From the NCBI GenBank assembly GCA_015698045.1, contig BLAL01000278.1:806001-870000 (forward strand): a stretch of 64,000 nt of DNA, given 5' to 3'. Shown one piece after another: positions 1-12,430 of the stretch (positions are counted from its first letter, which is position 1; every line of letters begins with the position of its first letter). Below the pieces are notes generated by a model, which was not told the DNA's origin, ran no database searches, and saw only the letters and a program-made list of their open reading frames with translations. A program made the position numbers and the translations under genes. This DNA is from Rhizophagus clarus. Taxonomy: Eukaryota > Glomeromycota > Glomeromycetes > Glomerales > Glomeraceae.

Positions 1-1369
1 TTGCCTCTCCGCAGTTTCTGCTGTTGACAATAGTCATTTCTTAAATGCTCTTTTGAAATTATCTGTAATAACATGAGATATCTATCCTTCCAATTATTAA
101 GAAATAATCTTAAAAGAATTTAAATTAAAATTTATCCAATAAGAAAATTTAAACTTAAATAAGCAAATTGGTGAAGACTTTGCCAATATTTTGAAAAACA
201 TATCCCATTTGAAATCATTATGACTATCATACAACACAATAACTTCTAGTTTATTTAAAAATTGACAATTAATTAATATGTGCTCAAATTCCATAATATT
301 ATTATTATACATTGATAATTTAAGATAATTAAGATTTGGACAATTGTGATAATTGCTTGGATATGACTTCCATAATCAATGCCTTGATAAAGGATATTAA
401 TTTCAATGAGATACGCTTTTTTTCTTTTGATTAAACTTGCTACAAATTTAGAGGGGAAGAATACAACTTTAAGGAATTTTAAATAGGGCAAAGATACTGC
501 TCCCAAGTAATTCCAATTTGTGTTATGAGAAGCTTTTATTTCTAAACTTACTAAATTTACAAGATATGAAAGAAATCTTGTAAAAGGTCTCCAATTACTA
601 ATTTCCAAATACTGAACAATATTTGCACATTTAATAAGCGCTTCTTCAAGTGGTTTGTAGCATGATTCATTATAAATATGCATACAATTACAGATTAAAT
701 TAACATCTTTTAGGTTTTTTTGAACTTCAATTAACTTAACGAACTCAAATTTCTTGATATCATTATTGTCAAATTCAAATTTCAATTTTTTGATTGATGT
801 ATTTGTTATGGCTAATCTTTTTAAAGTATTGCAACTGGTAGAATCATTACAATGTAAAGTTTCAAGTTCTGAAAAACAATGTTCAGATCCTGAAATATGA
901 AATGTATTGAACTTTTGAGAATCAATTAGATTCAGGAAAACAGATTTTGTATCTTTATTAAATAGATTCAATATTTCGTTTCCTACAGCAATAGAAACAT
1001 TGAATTTTTCAGCGTTCATATGCATGTTATGTATGAAAAAAAAGCTCATCATGAGTTTTAAAAAAACTAAATCTAACTGTTTCTAAAAACTAATATAATT
1101 AAATAAAGGTCGTTTATATGAAATATTAACTCCTTGGTTCTTCAAACTATTGCTTGATTCTTCTGATAAATTTGAAAGTATTACATTAAATAATTATTAT
1201 TTATTTTGTCGATATTGTAATAACGATTGACAGGATTCTTCCATAGAATCGGAACTGTCGCTCCACACCAAGCTTTGTTAACCAAAAGACATGAATAAAG
1301 AGATTTGACATCATTATCTTGCAATTCTTTCAGTACTAAGAAAATTACGTCTTGGTTAAGTTATGGCAT
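1..1369 (-). pseudogene. F-box/LRR-like protein pseudogene
   Basis: The minus strand from the ATG at 1369 reads as a copy of the 480-490-residue F-box/LRR family found intact at 2819-4288, 36638-38089, 56812-58284 and 62207-63673. The F-box segment (ELQDNDVKSLYSCLLVNKAW) and the C-terminal LRR-like part are recognisable. It is broken several times. The third codon is TAA (position 1363-1361). The frame shifts near 1190-1200, just before the segment equivalent to FNVILSHLSEESR. A TAG replaces the conserved Trp codon in the segment YISFWK near 1090. One base is lost in the QAIYQNCPN motif near 345, and the frame changes again near 100. The copy runs off the window edge before its C-terminus. 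The longest surviving open stretch is 273-1052. The divergence is low enough that the loss looks fairly recent. Confidence in a dead copy is high; the possibility of expressed fragments is not excluded. Confidence 0.88.
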
Positions 1370-1385
1370 TTTTTAAAGGACAGAC

Positions 1386-1406
1386 GGCGTCGTAAAAATG
1401 TGTAAC
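1386..1406 (-). promoter_or_regulatory. F-box-family upstream element (copy at pseudogene)
   Basis: On the minus strand the sequence reads GTTACACATTTTTACGACGCC, ending 17 bp before the ATG at 1369. Closely similar sequence lies upstream of the F-box/LRR copies starting at 13819, 36638, 56812 and 63673. Recurrence at a fixed side of unlinked family members suggests a core promoter or transcription-start element; this is inference from position and similarity only. Confidence 0.5.
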
Positions 1407-1681
1407 AAAACAAATACGTGCCTACATATGCCGTGTGCAAATCATAAAGAAAAAGGGAAATATTACTGATTTGTATCTATAATGTTTTAATAATACCGTA
1501 CCGTAAAAATTCATGCCTTTTCTACATTTGTTCATACTCGAGGAACCCTTTAAACTTGTACCTTATGTATTATATCTTTTTTGACTTTATTTTTCTTTTA
1601 AAAATAAAAATAAAAATATGAATCATTGTTGGTCAGATAATATGCATGATATTTATGCCATATTAAAAGGATATCTAAAGC

Positions 1682-1975
1682 GGATATTACCACTAAATTT
1701 TCTTCCCAGTATTCCAGGGACAGAATTTTTCGGTGTGTAAAATCCTATTTGTCACGTATTATTTATCACATGACCAATTTCTTAATTCCGTAATGCTGGC
1801 TAAGGGAAGAATTTTTAGTGGTAAATCTAAAACGGAGGCAATCACGTGAAAATAATAAATAGTTGTCACCAGTGTCACACCACTCTACTTCTGGGGACAG
1901 AATTTAAAATCCTATATGTCACACCATTATTATTTGTCACATTCGTAAATTTTTAATGCCTTAATGCGGGCAAAA
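1682..1975. repeat. Small inverted-repeat element and a diverged direct copy
   Basis: 1683-1706 (GATATTACCACTAAATTTTC onward) is matched in inverted orientation at 1803-1827, which delimits a 146-bp MITE-like unit. Its interior (GGGACAGAATTT, AAAATCCTATTTGTCAC, TTCCGTAATGC) recurs in direct orientation at 1891-1975 (GGGACAGAATTT, AAAATCCTATATGTCAC, GCCTTAATGC) without clear terminal repeats. I see no target-site duplication. The rest of 1407-2818 holds nothing I can recognise. Confidence 0.5.
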
Positions 1976-2818
1976 ATCTTTATAAATCGGCGAATTACCC
2001 CGCTTTAGATTACCTCCATATTAAAAAGTCCGTACTGTACGTATTATAGTACAGTTAATAATCTCTTATTATTATAATAATGTAAGACAGGAGATGACGT
2101 AAAATCCAAGTCAAAATTGAGAATAATAATAGAAAATTATAATATTAGAAAACGGATACAAATTTGTTGAATGAGATCTAGAAAAACTGAGCGATATTTA
2201 TGATCTTGGCTTCTGGTCTTCTAAAATAGAACTTAACAAAATGTATTTTTGTAATTAAATAATTTAATAAATTATTCGTAATCCGTGAGTCAACTGCAAA
2301 AAATTCATATATGATTTCGGTGCTAATTTATGTCAGGCAGACCTACGGCAGTAATACCCGGTTTTCTATACCCAATTTTCTATCCATGAATAATGCCCGT
2401 TATCAATACAAACAATTATAATTTATCCAAATTTCAAATAATGTATTTCTTGGAACAACTTTTTTACACACAATGTCAGGTCAGCAGGTCCTTTATAGTT
2501 GACTCTTTTTTAATCGTGAAATAATAAATTTAACAACCAAAGTAAAGAAAATGAACCCATATCCATATTCATCCGTAAATCCACGAACTTATTCCATAAG
2601 AAGTGTCGTCACTTGTCGGTTATTTACCTTTCCTAGCCTGTAATTACTGTCAAATTTATCAAAGAAGTAATATGACATAAGAATTATATGCGTATAATAC
2701 AATTTTATTTTAGATGTAAAAAATTTTTTTTACAATATATAATTCCTTTAATATATATATAATATAAAGTAAAATACTAATTATTTTTTCACCTATGTTT
2801 GAAACCATTTCAATTAAT

Positions 2819-4288
2819 TTAAAAATCATAAAACGGTATATGATTTTTTAATTGAATCCATTCAAACTCTTCAAGACCATAACTACTAATATATTCTTTG
2901 ATTATACCTTTTGATTTATACAACTGTATTAAATCTTTAAATTGTTGATTTTGTTGCACCCACATCACTTGTAATAACATAGGATGTCTTTCCTTCCAAT
3001 TATTGAAAAATAAACTTAAAGATTTCGTTATATTATTTCTATTATAAGAATTAATCCTATTTCTATTATTAGAAAATTTAAATCTGAACAAATTAACTGG
3101 TGCAGATCTCGTCAATATTTCAAATAATTTATTCCAATTAAATTCACTTTTATAACGATAATCATACATTCCGATAACTTTCAATCCCGCTAAAAATTGA
3201 CAATTAATTAATAAATTTTCAAAACTTAAAATATCTTTATCATACAATGAAAATGTAAGATAATTAAGATTTGGGCAATTTTGATAAATTGCCTGGAGAA
3301 GTCTTTCACCATCAATACCTTGAAAAATAACAATAATTTCAACAAGAAACCCTCTTGTACTTTCAACTAAACTTGTTATAAGTTCAGAAGGGACAGATAC
3401 AACTTTCAGGAATTTTAAAAAAGGTAAAGATACTCCTATTAGATGATCCCAATTCGTATCATTAAAAGCCTTTATCTCTAAACTTACTAAATTTACAAGG
3501 TTCGAAAGAAATTTTGTGAGAGGAATCCAACTTATTTTCAAATGTTGAATAGTATCTGAACATTTAATTAGAGATTCTTCAAGTGCTTTACGATAAGATT
3601 CGTTAAGCCCAGTAATAAATTCGCTGAAAAAATTAACTTCTTTTAGGTTTTTTTGAACTTCAATTAATCTAATGATTCCAGGATTATTACTAGTATTATA
3701 AATTCTAAATCCTAATTTTTCAACTGATGTGTTCATTTCAGCTAATTTTTCCAAAATATTCCTATTTATATCTACATTACAAAAAAAGTATTGAAGCTTT
3801 GAAAAGCAATACTCATTTCCTAAAATTTGAGAACAGGGTAGTTTTTGAATTGAAAGAGAAGAGAATTTGGTATTAATATCAAATAGATTTAATAGTTCGT
3901 TTCTTACAATAGAAGTTTTAGATTTCTCAATATTTTTATCCACGTTCATCATCATGGATTCTAAAAAATATAAATTCAAATGTTTCCAATAACTAATATA
4001 ATTAAATAAAGGTTTCTGATATGCTTCTATAAAAAGATCAATTCCTTGGTTCTTCAAATTATTTCTTGATTTTTCTGATAAATGTAAAAATAATACATTA
4101 AATAAAATAATATATACGTTTTTGGATGGGTAAGTTCGAAATTGTTTAACGGGATCATTCCATAAAATTGGTACCGTCATTTTACACCAAATTCTGTTAA
4201 CAAAAAGACATGAATAAATAGTTTTGTTATCATCTTTCAATTCTTTCAGTATCAAAAAAATAATGTCATCATTAAGTTGTTTCAACAT
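2819..4288 (-). CDS. F-box/LRR-like protein (489 aa)
   Basis: This is a single-exon gene. Residues 3-45 form an F-box-like segment with the family pattern LNDDIIFLILKELKDD, SCLFVNRIWCK, VPILW. In known F-box proteins this segment binds Skp1 in an SCF ubiquitin ligase. The remainder (about 50-489) is made of irregular leucine- and asparagine-rich repeats with family landmarks SLEIKA, LPFLKFLK, QAIYQNCPNLNYL and ENLLINCQFL, ending in a conserved EFEWIQ motif. This is a degenerate LRR solenoid that presumably binds substrate. Length agrees with the three other intact paralogues here (483, 490, 488). Intron-free structure and tandem dispersal fit a rapidly expanding fungal family. Function beyond the F-box role is inference; substrate is unknown. 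Confidence 0.85.
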   Translation of the reverse strand: MLKQLNDDIIFLILKELKDDNKTIYSCLFVNRIWCKMTVPILWNDPVKQFRTYPSKNVYIILFNVLFLHLSEKSRNNLKNQGIDLFIEAYQKPLFNYISYWKHLNLYFLESMMMNVDKNIEKSKTSIVRNELLNLFDINTKFSSLSIQKLPCSQILGNEYCFSKLQYFFCNVDINRNILEKLAEMNTSVEKLGFRIYNTSNNPGIIRLIEVQKNLKEVNFFSEFITGLNESYRKALEESLIKCSDTIQHLKISWIPLTKFLSNLVNLVSLEIKAFNDTNWDHLIGVSLPFLKFLKVVSVPSELITSLVESTRGFLVEIIVIFQGIDGERLLQAIYQNCPNLNYLTFSLYDKDILSFENLLINCQFLAGLKVIGMYDYRYKSEFNWNKLFEILTRSAPVNLFRFKFSNNRNRINSYNRNNITKSLSLFFNNWKERHPMLLQVMWVQQNQQFKDLIQLYKSKGIIKEYISSYGLEEFEWIQLKNHIPFYDF

Positions 4289-7200
4289 TTTAACATTTTA
4301 AAGAAAATTTGTTTCGCTTAACGCCTATTTTATTTATTCTTAATAAGTTGCGCAATTGTGTACCAAACAAATAATAATGTGCCTCAGATGACGATTTGTT
4401 TAATAAAGGTTGTACGGTACATGTTAAATGATGATCTTTATTTCCATATTATTAATAAATTATGATAAATGAATTGAATTGGAGTTTTTGCGGATTTTGT
4501 AACTCGGGATCATTACTTATTTTATTGAATTATCAGTCGATCATATTAGTCAAAATAGTCAAAATTGTTGTGTGGCTAGCGTGACCTGGGTCAACCTGCA
4601 TTATGACATGATGACATGAAATTTTCAAATGTTTCTTACTTTAATTAGTAAATTTTTTTCGGAATAACATATTATCGTGATAAAAAGATTGTTGGAATTT
4701 TCCTAGCCCGTAGTCCGGTACTGGACCGGTGGGCCAGGACAGTTTTCAACCTAAATTTAAACAAAATGGGTAAATTATTAATGAGGTTTTGAATTTCCAA
4801 CCAGTTAATTTGAAAAGTTTTAGGCTGATGAAGAGAACTGTGTGTTTAAGGCAGTTTTATTGAATAGTTCGACTGAATTGGCTAGGAGTCTGGTTTGTTT
4901 CGTCGACAGTCATTCCACTGCTGCTAGTGCAAAGCTAATTTTGAATTAAATATGTTTACTTATTTTTTTTTATAAATTGAAACAAACTTCTATAATACAA
5001 GATAGTGCATACATAAAAAGAAAAATATAATGTATATAGCATGAAAATTCAATCTTTATTTGCTAACAATAATCATTTCAACTGTCTTGTATATAATATA
5101 CGGTAATAAAAAAAAATCTTGAGGATATGTACTTAATAATTAATTTATTAAATTAGAAATTGTTAAAAATTTTTATTTTTATAAAATAGAATTAATATTC
5201 TTTTCTTTATAAAAATAATATTTTATTTTATTAAGATCTTTCAAAATTATGTAAATGTCGGTGAAATGATTGTCGAAAAGTATTTACGAATGTCAGAACT
5301 TAATAAAAACGTTTAGAAGAAATATACGGGAAGCTAAAGTTTTGTGTTCCTTGCGTATCAAATGTGCTTGTTATAATCTTACACCTTTTGTTCTAGAATA
5401 CTAATAAAAATCAAATAAAGGTAAGTTATATTGGACACATAATTTAACAAAAAATTAACATAAACAGAGCATTTTATTTTGTGAATAAAACAAAACTTTG
5501 CGCCGAGTTCAAATAATGACCAGTTTATTTAATAGGGCTTTAATTAGTATCTCGTGTAATTTCCGCTATCAATACTTTTATAGATGATACTAATTTCAAT
5601 AAGAGACCCTTTTTTCAATTAACTTTGCTAAAAACTCAGATGAAATACAATTAATATTTAGAGGTTTTAAAAAGTGAGAGATATATCTAACAGATTATTA
5701 TAAACATGTTATACTGTGTCACATTTATATAACTTGACTAACTTGTCGTATGTGTAGACTCTGACAAAGTTAACGCGGAAGTCATATGCGAAAAAGGACA
5801 CATGATATCTTGTACACGAGTTGGCACATGTTCATTGATGATATTGTTCACACAACGTATTCCAAATTGTTGCCATTGCTGGTAACTTTTGATGGCGTTA
5901 ATGTCTTAGCTTTTTTCAGAAATTCTTAATCCATTAGATAAGAATAATATAGAATATTTAACTTTATGACAGAATTATTTTAAAACAGTTGAATACTTCT
6001 ATTAATTTATTGAGAAATGTGAAATTTTTTATGATAAAATCAATATCAATATGCATTGTTACTTGTGTGATATTTCAGTAAGCAACAAAAATAACGAGTA
6101 CGAAAACATCAAAATTTTGGTCGATAGAAAGAGTCTTTCAAGAATGAGCAAGGATATTAACAAAAACTTTCTTATCGACCGGCTGAAGTAGAAGGAGTAG
6201 TTTGCGAATTTATCATTTGGTTTAGGTTTTAGTTGGCGATTCCCATTAAAAACCAGATGTTTTTTTTGTTTTTTTTTATTTGTATGGAGAAGTTCGTTCC
6301 CTTTTTCTTCATTTTACATTATCATCTTATGTTTCTGTGACCCACCTTGATATAAAAATAAAAAAAAACGAATTTCATATGTTTTCTTTATTACTTTAAT
6401 TTATTATGTTTATATACATACATTTTTTTTTTAAAAAAAAAAATACTACATACCGTTTGAATCTGTTAAATTGAACGAACCAATCACGTTCATTACTGAT
6501 TAGCTAGTTTTTTTTTTTAAAATAAAAATGAAGGAATTTTTCTATTGGTTATGTAACTTATGTTATTATTAGATTTTTCATTCAACATCATGTTTTTGTT
6601 AAAATTTAAAAAATATACCCAGACATTGACATGATGAAATTTTTGTTAGTACATTTATATGACCCGCTCGTATTATTCAGAAAAATTTTGTTCAAAATAT
6701 TTCTTAAATATTTTCTGGACATTTTTTGTTCCTCAAAAATATAGTATAAAGGTGCGTGATGAAAAATAAAATAAACGAAATAATCAGTTAAAAAACAAAA
6801 ACTAAAATACGTTAAATCAGGAAAAAATAAAGTGATTGTTTTCTTGGTGGCTGATTATGGATGTGTTGCCGCAGCTAAGGTTACAATTGGAATTTTTGCA
6901 GTTAAAGTTTGAGACGCTTATAATTTATTTGAAATTATAAACGATCACGTTTTTCATTAAAAGCAGTAGGGCGATAAAAGTTTCACAAGTACATTTTATG
7001 AACAAGAAGTATATTCGTACTAGTACAATTACTTTATTTTTCCACGCAGCTGTAAGGTTTGCAGAAACCGACAAAGACACTTTGGAGAGAGCGAAGTAAT
7101 GTATAGCTCAAAACCAGTATACAAACAAGTTTTGCGAAATTGCTTGTGAAGATGATGATTTGTAAGACATTAGATTACTATTATATTCGTTATTTCACTA

Positions 7201-8421
7201 ATCATTAATAACGCAGATTTTCAGAGAAATAGACGGTAAAACTATATTCCATTTTGTGCGCTTCTTTTAATAATTACATTTTTTTATTTAATACTTATTA
7301 ATTTGAAAGGTGAAACATACTAAAGTATGCGTACATTTACATGAGAGCCAATATAGTAATTTCTTATCACAATGGACAAGTTTTATTTTTTTTCTTCGTA
7401 AAAATTTGCGTATTAACTTGCCCACAAGAATTATGTAGTAAACAAATTTGTACAGATTAACCATAATTAGGATGTATTAATATCCTTATTGGGTTAGTTT
7501 AAATTACCAATTATTTTGGCGTTACAATAGTGTTATCATCATATATTTGAGTTACGTGTTACCATTTTTTAAAACAAAATTACATTATGTATTACAGTCG
7601 ATTTCGCTGGCGTTCAAATTCAAATGAAAATGATGTTTGGTCGTTAAAAATATAATTTTTTTATTATTTAATCGTATCATATGATAAATTAACTATATTC
7701 AAGATACATTTTACAAATATAAGATGTTATTACAATCTAGGTAATATATCTTTTTTCAAATAATAAATGATCTTTTCTATAGCGTAAACGCCTCGGAAAG
7801 CAATCTCCGATTTTGTAACAAAGTCGTCATTGTAATCGTCAATAATTAATTACATTCACAAGTAATTTATTTAATAGTTTCAGTTCATAAATAATTAGTC
7901 TCGTCTTACCTTAAATTTATTTATAATATTATGAAAATTATATTCAATCGACAAAGAATTTCTTTGTCGTTAAAATTACGGAGTTATACTCATATTGTAG
8001 TTAGTGATACATCGATTATTAATGTTAAGTTAAAAACGTAAAACAAAAAATTCTTTGTTTATTTTCGCTTTGTTCTTATTTGCTTCACTTATTATAGTTA
8101 GCAATTTGGTCATCAAAGAACGTTATCTTCTGAATTTCAATTCCGGTCAATTTATAATTCAGTTACAAAAAAACAGCGTTAATTTAGTAATGTAACACTA
8201 CAGAATTAGAATATTCAGTATTCACTTTTGATATTTCTTGTAGTTTCATATTCTTGTATTATTTTTCTTTTTTTTGAAAAAAATTAAAGTACATCAAGAA
8301 TTTGTTCTATTTTCGGCATGCGACAATATCGCCCATTTTTTTATATATAAGTAGCTGAAAATGCCATCCAAATACCATCATAAATTTATTCTCATACAAA
8401 TTCCAAAATACAATAAAACAA
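4289..8421. other. Gene-poor AT-rich stretch
   Basis: No open gene is visible apart from an F-box/LRR relic at 5545-5680. A short hairpin (GGTCGATAGAAAG paired with CTTTCTTATCGACC) spans 6119-6180. Several homopolymer T/A runs occur near 6240-6540. I see no RNA gene. Confidence 0.5.
5545..5680 (-). pseudogene. F-box/LRR relic (short fragment)
   Basis: On the minus strand this piece reads like the middle of the F-box/LRR family, equivalent to the LPFLKFLK...SELITSLVE...LVEIIVIFQGIDGE region of the intact gene at 2819-4288. Recognisable parts are ISSEFLAKLIEKR and, after a frame change, IEISIIYKSID. At least two frame changes and one stop occur in about 130 bp, and neither flank continues the match convincingly. 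It is an old fragment with no coding capacity. Confidence 0.6.
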
Positions 8422-9379
8422 ATGGCCGAAAAATTGAACAAGAAGGTATCCATCAAAACTGCTGGAAAATTGGACAAGAAGGTAGCTAGCAAAACTGCTA
8501 GTAAATTAGACAAGAAAGTAGCTAGCAAAACTTCTAGTAAATTAGACAAGAAGGCAGCTAGTAAAACTACGGCAGTTATTACTACTCAAAACCTAGACAA
8601 AGCCCAAATTAAGAAGGTACATTTTAATTTTTGAAAAATATTTTATATCTTACAAGATATTAACTTAATTAATCACTGTGTTAGATTTTTGACGTCTTTG
8701 ATTATAATGGCAACGGTATCTTGTCTCTCGCTGAGATCGATAGAGCCGTCATCGAAATCTATCCTCACCTCGCAAAAGATAAGCCTGCCATCATGCGAGC
8801 TTACAAAGCCGCTGATACTTCACAAGTAAGTTTGTCTTTAAATTAGCTTTCATTATTTTATCTCATTTACTTATTGTAATCTAATATTTCTATTGCACCT
8901 GATTTCTTAGGATGGTTTTATTGACTTCAAAGAATTTGGTCGTCTCATCGATCTTCTTCATTACTATAATGAGCTGTTCAAAATATTCAAGAAGCTTGAC
9001 ATAGATAACGACAGACGTATTGATTTTGGAGAGTTCAAGAAAGGACACAAGCTAATTGGAATAAATGTGAAGTCAAATAAAGAGCTTAGGGCAAAGTTCA
9101 ATGAGATTGATACGAACCATGGAGGGTACATTCTCTTTGATGAGGTAAAATAAAATCTCCATTCTTGTGTATTAGAAGTACTCAGAAAAGCTTTTAATAT
9201 AATCCTTATGTAAACCTTTTACTTTTCAGTTTTGCATTTACGCTGCAAAAATAAAATTAATTTCCGATATACCTCAAGATGCTCCAGATGTTCCGGATGC
9301 TCAAAATAGTCAGGAAGAAAAACCACAGGATAGTCAGAATGTACAAGAAGTTCAGGAAATTCAAGAAGAAAAATTATAA
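8422..9379 (+). CDS. EF-hand calcium-binding protein, calflagin-like (239 aa, 4 exons)
   Basis: Exons are 8422-8616, 8685-8825, 8911-9144 and 9230-9379, all with GT-AG introns; the lengths sum to 240 codons including TAA. The protein has four EF-hand loops: DYNGNGILSLAE, DTSQDGFIDFKE, DIDNDRRIDFGE and DTNHGGYILFDE. The first three and the spacing, together with KPAIMRAYKAAD and GGYILFDEFC, resemble the flagellar calcium-binding (calflagin) family. Loop 4 has Gly-Gly at positions where ligands are usual, so it may bind weakly. Residues about 4-60 are four tandem lysine-rich repeats of roughly 12 residues (KLDKKVASKTAS type). The C-terminal 35 residues are Gln/Glu/Asp/Pro-rich. The classical N-terminal Gly for myristoylation of calflagins is absent (MAEKL), so membrane attachment as in trypanosomes is not expected. 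Role: calcium sensing, target unknown. Confidence 0.85.
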
Positions 9380-10662
9380 AATATATATATATATATATAT
9401 ATATTTTTTTACTGTATGAAAATTTTGTGTATCATTCATCATATAAATTATTTTATATATTTTTTTTTTACATTTTTAAATATTTTTTGCATTTATAAAT
9501 ATTCATCAACTTATAATTTAAATAAAAAAGAAATTATAAGTTTTGCTTTAATCTTTCAAGTCTAAGTTTTATACCTGAAATGAAAACTTTACTATACCTT
9601 TATCTGCCAAAGGTGATAATCCTGCGTGGGCACGAAGACAATTGTTCATTAAATGACTTATTGCTAAGTTCATAGCCTCTATTATTTTTTTACTTGCAAT
9701 TTTCTGAATACATATTGAAATTTTACGATTCGATATAAGATTGGAAAATTTTTGTTTTATTGCAATCATGTATACATCGTGTGAATACAGTAAATCAGCA
9801 AGTAAAAATGACCGGTATCACAGAATATAAAAGTATTCCCAGCAGAACAGAGTATTCAATCTCATATTGAAGAACGTAATTGGCATTTAATATTGAAGAC
9901 GTCAGTTGTCAGACTGATAGATTTATTAAACGAACTATGCGTATAGAAATGAGTTTTCGTATAATAACATATATCTCACATGACCGCGCTGTATATAATT
10001 TTTGACGATGCAAATTGGTGGGAACATTAGTTATTGCAGATAAAAATATTCATTTAAGTCTGATCAAAATGAAATTATGCTCATAATTTTTCTTTTACTT
10101 TGTCTTTGTGATTTTGTCTTATGGCAACGCTCAGGCTCAAGAAACAGAATTATAGACCTACATAAGAGTACAAATGATAATTCTAATTCTGTTGGTTTCG
10201 CAACTGCATATGACGATTTTCGATTTTCAATATATACAGTGAAATTCGATAAACTGGATCTTTTGGGCCTAAACTGGACTTTTTTTTTTTACTTGTGTGA
10301 ACCTCAAATATAGCAATGCTGGAACCAATCACGTATATTGGAATAGTATTGAACGCGTGATTAGAAACCAATAAAATTAATATTTGGCCAGTAATAATTC
10401 CGGCTAAAGTTATTAAAATAACTTTTTATAACCTCGTAATGTATATTAATTTTTTTTAGTATGAAATATTTTTCAAAATTCAGTACAATGGATTTTTTAG
10501 TACCAAAGGTTAAGAATTAACGAGATCTTCAATCCAAGAAAGGTAAAGTTTATTTTCGGCAAAATAGTTTTACCTTCTCATTTTACCTTCTCATTTATAA
10601 ACAAGTGAATTTTCAAAATAGAAATACGAGTATATTTCTTTCCTTTTTTTGAAAAAACAAGA
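9380..10662. other. Intergenic stretch without recognised gene
   Basis: A TA dinucleotide run at about 9381-9403 directly follows the EF-hand stop, and AATAAA at about 9523 could serve its 3' end. Short open frames at 9569-9769 (minus) and 10077-10313 (plus) have no recognisable motif and are probably chance. Confidence 0.4.
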
Positions 10663-12019
10663 ATGCCTCCTCAACTTATTTGCTGATTATATTCGAGTAT
10701 TTGGAAGAAGGCAATAATACTTTGTTAGTCAATCATGAATGGTGTGAAATTGTCGTTAAGGTTTTAAGGAGGAACTGTTTGGAACTTTCAATTTAAGGAC
10801 CATGATGATATCAATATCAATTATTAATACGTTAATTGTTTGTCTTCCTAAAGAATCAAAGAGTTTTCTATTGTCCCTCTAAATCAAAAACCTAGTTATC
10901 TATCATTTACAAAAGTTATTTCAACCTATAAAATTTATCAAATGGTTCAAAGTTTTCCCTATATTGTTTAAAGCGATTTCAAGTATAATACATATATTGA
11001 AAAGTCATTATTACAAGAATTAATAAAATACTTATAAGTCAAGCTTCGTCATTGGATTATTATTCAGGATGGGACGATTGGGACGTCATTAATTATATTG
11101 AATCACCTGATGCAAAAATATGTTAAACAAATCTTACAGAATTACGGTGTAGTTCAAATATTTGCTCAGAATTTTTTTATCAATTATCTCAATTATGTCG
11201 TAATATTCAACTATTAGTCATAATATTGTTTCAGATGGTTAACAGATTTAATTTCTTCACAAATAATTTTAAATGCATATTCTTAATTTATGGAAATCAT
11301 GATATTAACTAAATTTTCTTTAATATTAACTGAATTAATATTAAATGGATCTTATATGCCTTTATTACTATTTGTGTCCATGATTACGAACTTACAAGTA
11401 CTTATATTTTATTTTTGGAACAATCCATTTGATGATGAATTTGATTAATTACAAATACATTCATTTTTCACATTTAAGTTTAGAAGTTTGTAATTTTATT
11501 TTCAAGTACCGAAATGATGGTTAGATTTTTGGAAATTAATGGAAAAAACTTGCTATGCATCTAAAATGTTTATAATTTATTGTGTTTAGCAATATCTAAA
11601 TTTTGTCTAAACCTTAAAATCTGAATTTGAAACATTGAAATTAATTCTAAATAATTGTCAATATATAGAAATAATCAAGTTTCGATATGAAGGTAATAGA
11701 TGGTCTGATTGTATGGCTTTTTTAAATTTTTGACAAAAACTTTTGTGATCCAAGAATTAATTGGTTTTATTTTAAAGGTCTTATACAGTATATATCATCT
11801 GAAACATTTCGTAAAGAATTAAAGGAATTTTTTACAAACTGGGAGATCGTGTACCGCAAAAATCACTTTCGTTAGTTGCTTTGGTTGTGGTATTAACTTA
11901 GAAAAATACATGAAAATAATGGTTGAAAGAATGGCGTTATTAGAAATTTAGAATTACGGAGTTTGAAAAATATTAGAATTATGAATATATTTTTTAAGCG
12001 CAATGATCATTATATCTAA
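10663..12019 (+). pseudogene. Decayed F-box/LRR pseudogene, different subfamily
   Basis: From ATG 10663 the three plus-strand frames together give a series of pieces typical of a second, larger glomeromycotan F-box/LRR family. They are a PQLIC / LEEGNNTL F-box start, WNFQFKDHDDINI, KSLLIQELIKYF-like, YYSGWDDWDVINYIESPDA, a mid segment FLEINGKN, and the C-terminal pattern CGINLEKYMKIMVER. Every 30-60 bases there is a stop or a frame change, so this is an old, fully inactivated copy. The last family-like frame ends at TAA 12017-12019. It is head-to-tail distinct from, and convergent with, the minus-strand pseudogene at 12431-13819. Confidence 0.72.
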
Positions 12020-12430
12020 AAAGAAATTTTACTTTTAAATAATACGATTTTTTTATATGTATCATATTTTATTTTAATATTTTTAATAAAATATTTATCA
12101 ATTTATTCTTACCTTATTCCGATCTTTAAAATAATAAACAGTAGCCATGTGACCTAAAAAATTCCCGAATTTTTTTCACATATATGGTATAATTATTTTA
12201 AAAAAATCAATTAGTTTTCACAATTATAAAAATTATGTGATTAACCGTAACATCAATGCTTTTAAATTTTCATATTTCGTGAATTTAAGATTGATGAAAA
12301 TAATTGCGCAAACATTTATTACATGGTATTTCAAATAATAGTAATAAATTATTACAATATATTGAATATATTGAAACATTTCTTCACACAATATACACAT
12401 ATACGCATACAACATATATATTCACTTCTA

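Noticed and set aside
8307..8549. Minus-strand 80-codon frame with repeated SNLLEVLLATFL pattern
   Set aside because: It is the antisense shadow of the tandem lysine repeats in exon 1 of the EF-hand gene.
9569..9769. Minus-strand 66-codon frame
   Set aside because: Short, no motif, no upstream or downstream exon partner recognised; may be a remnant but not supportable.
10077..10313. Plus-strand 78-codon frame with a hydrophobic start
   Set aside because: Composition-driven; overlaps an equally long antisense frame, with no homology I recognise.
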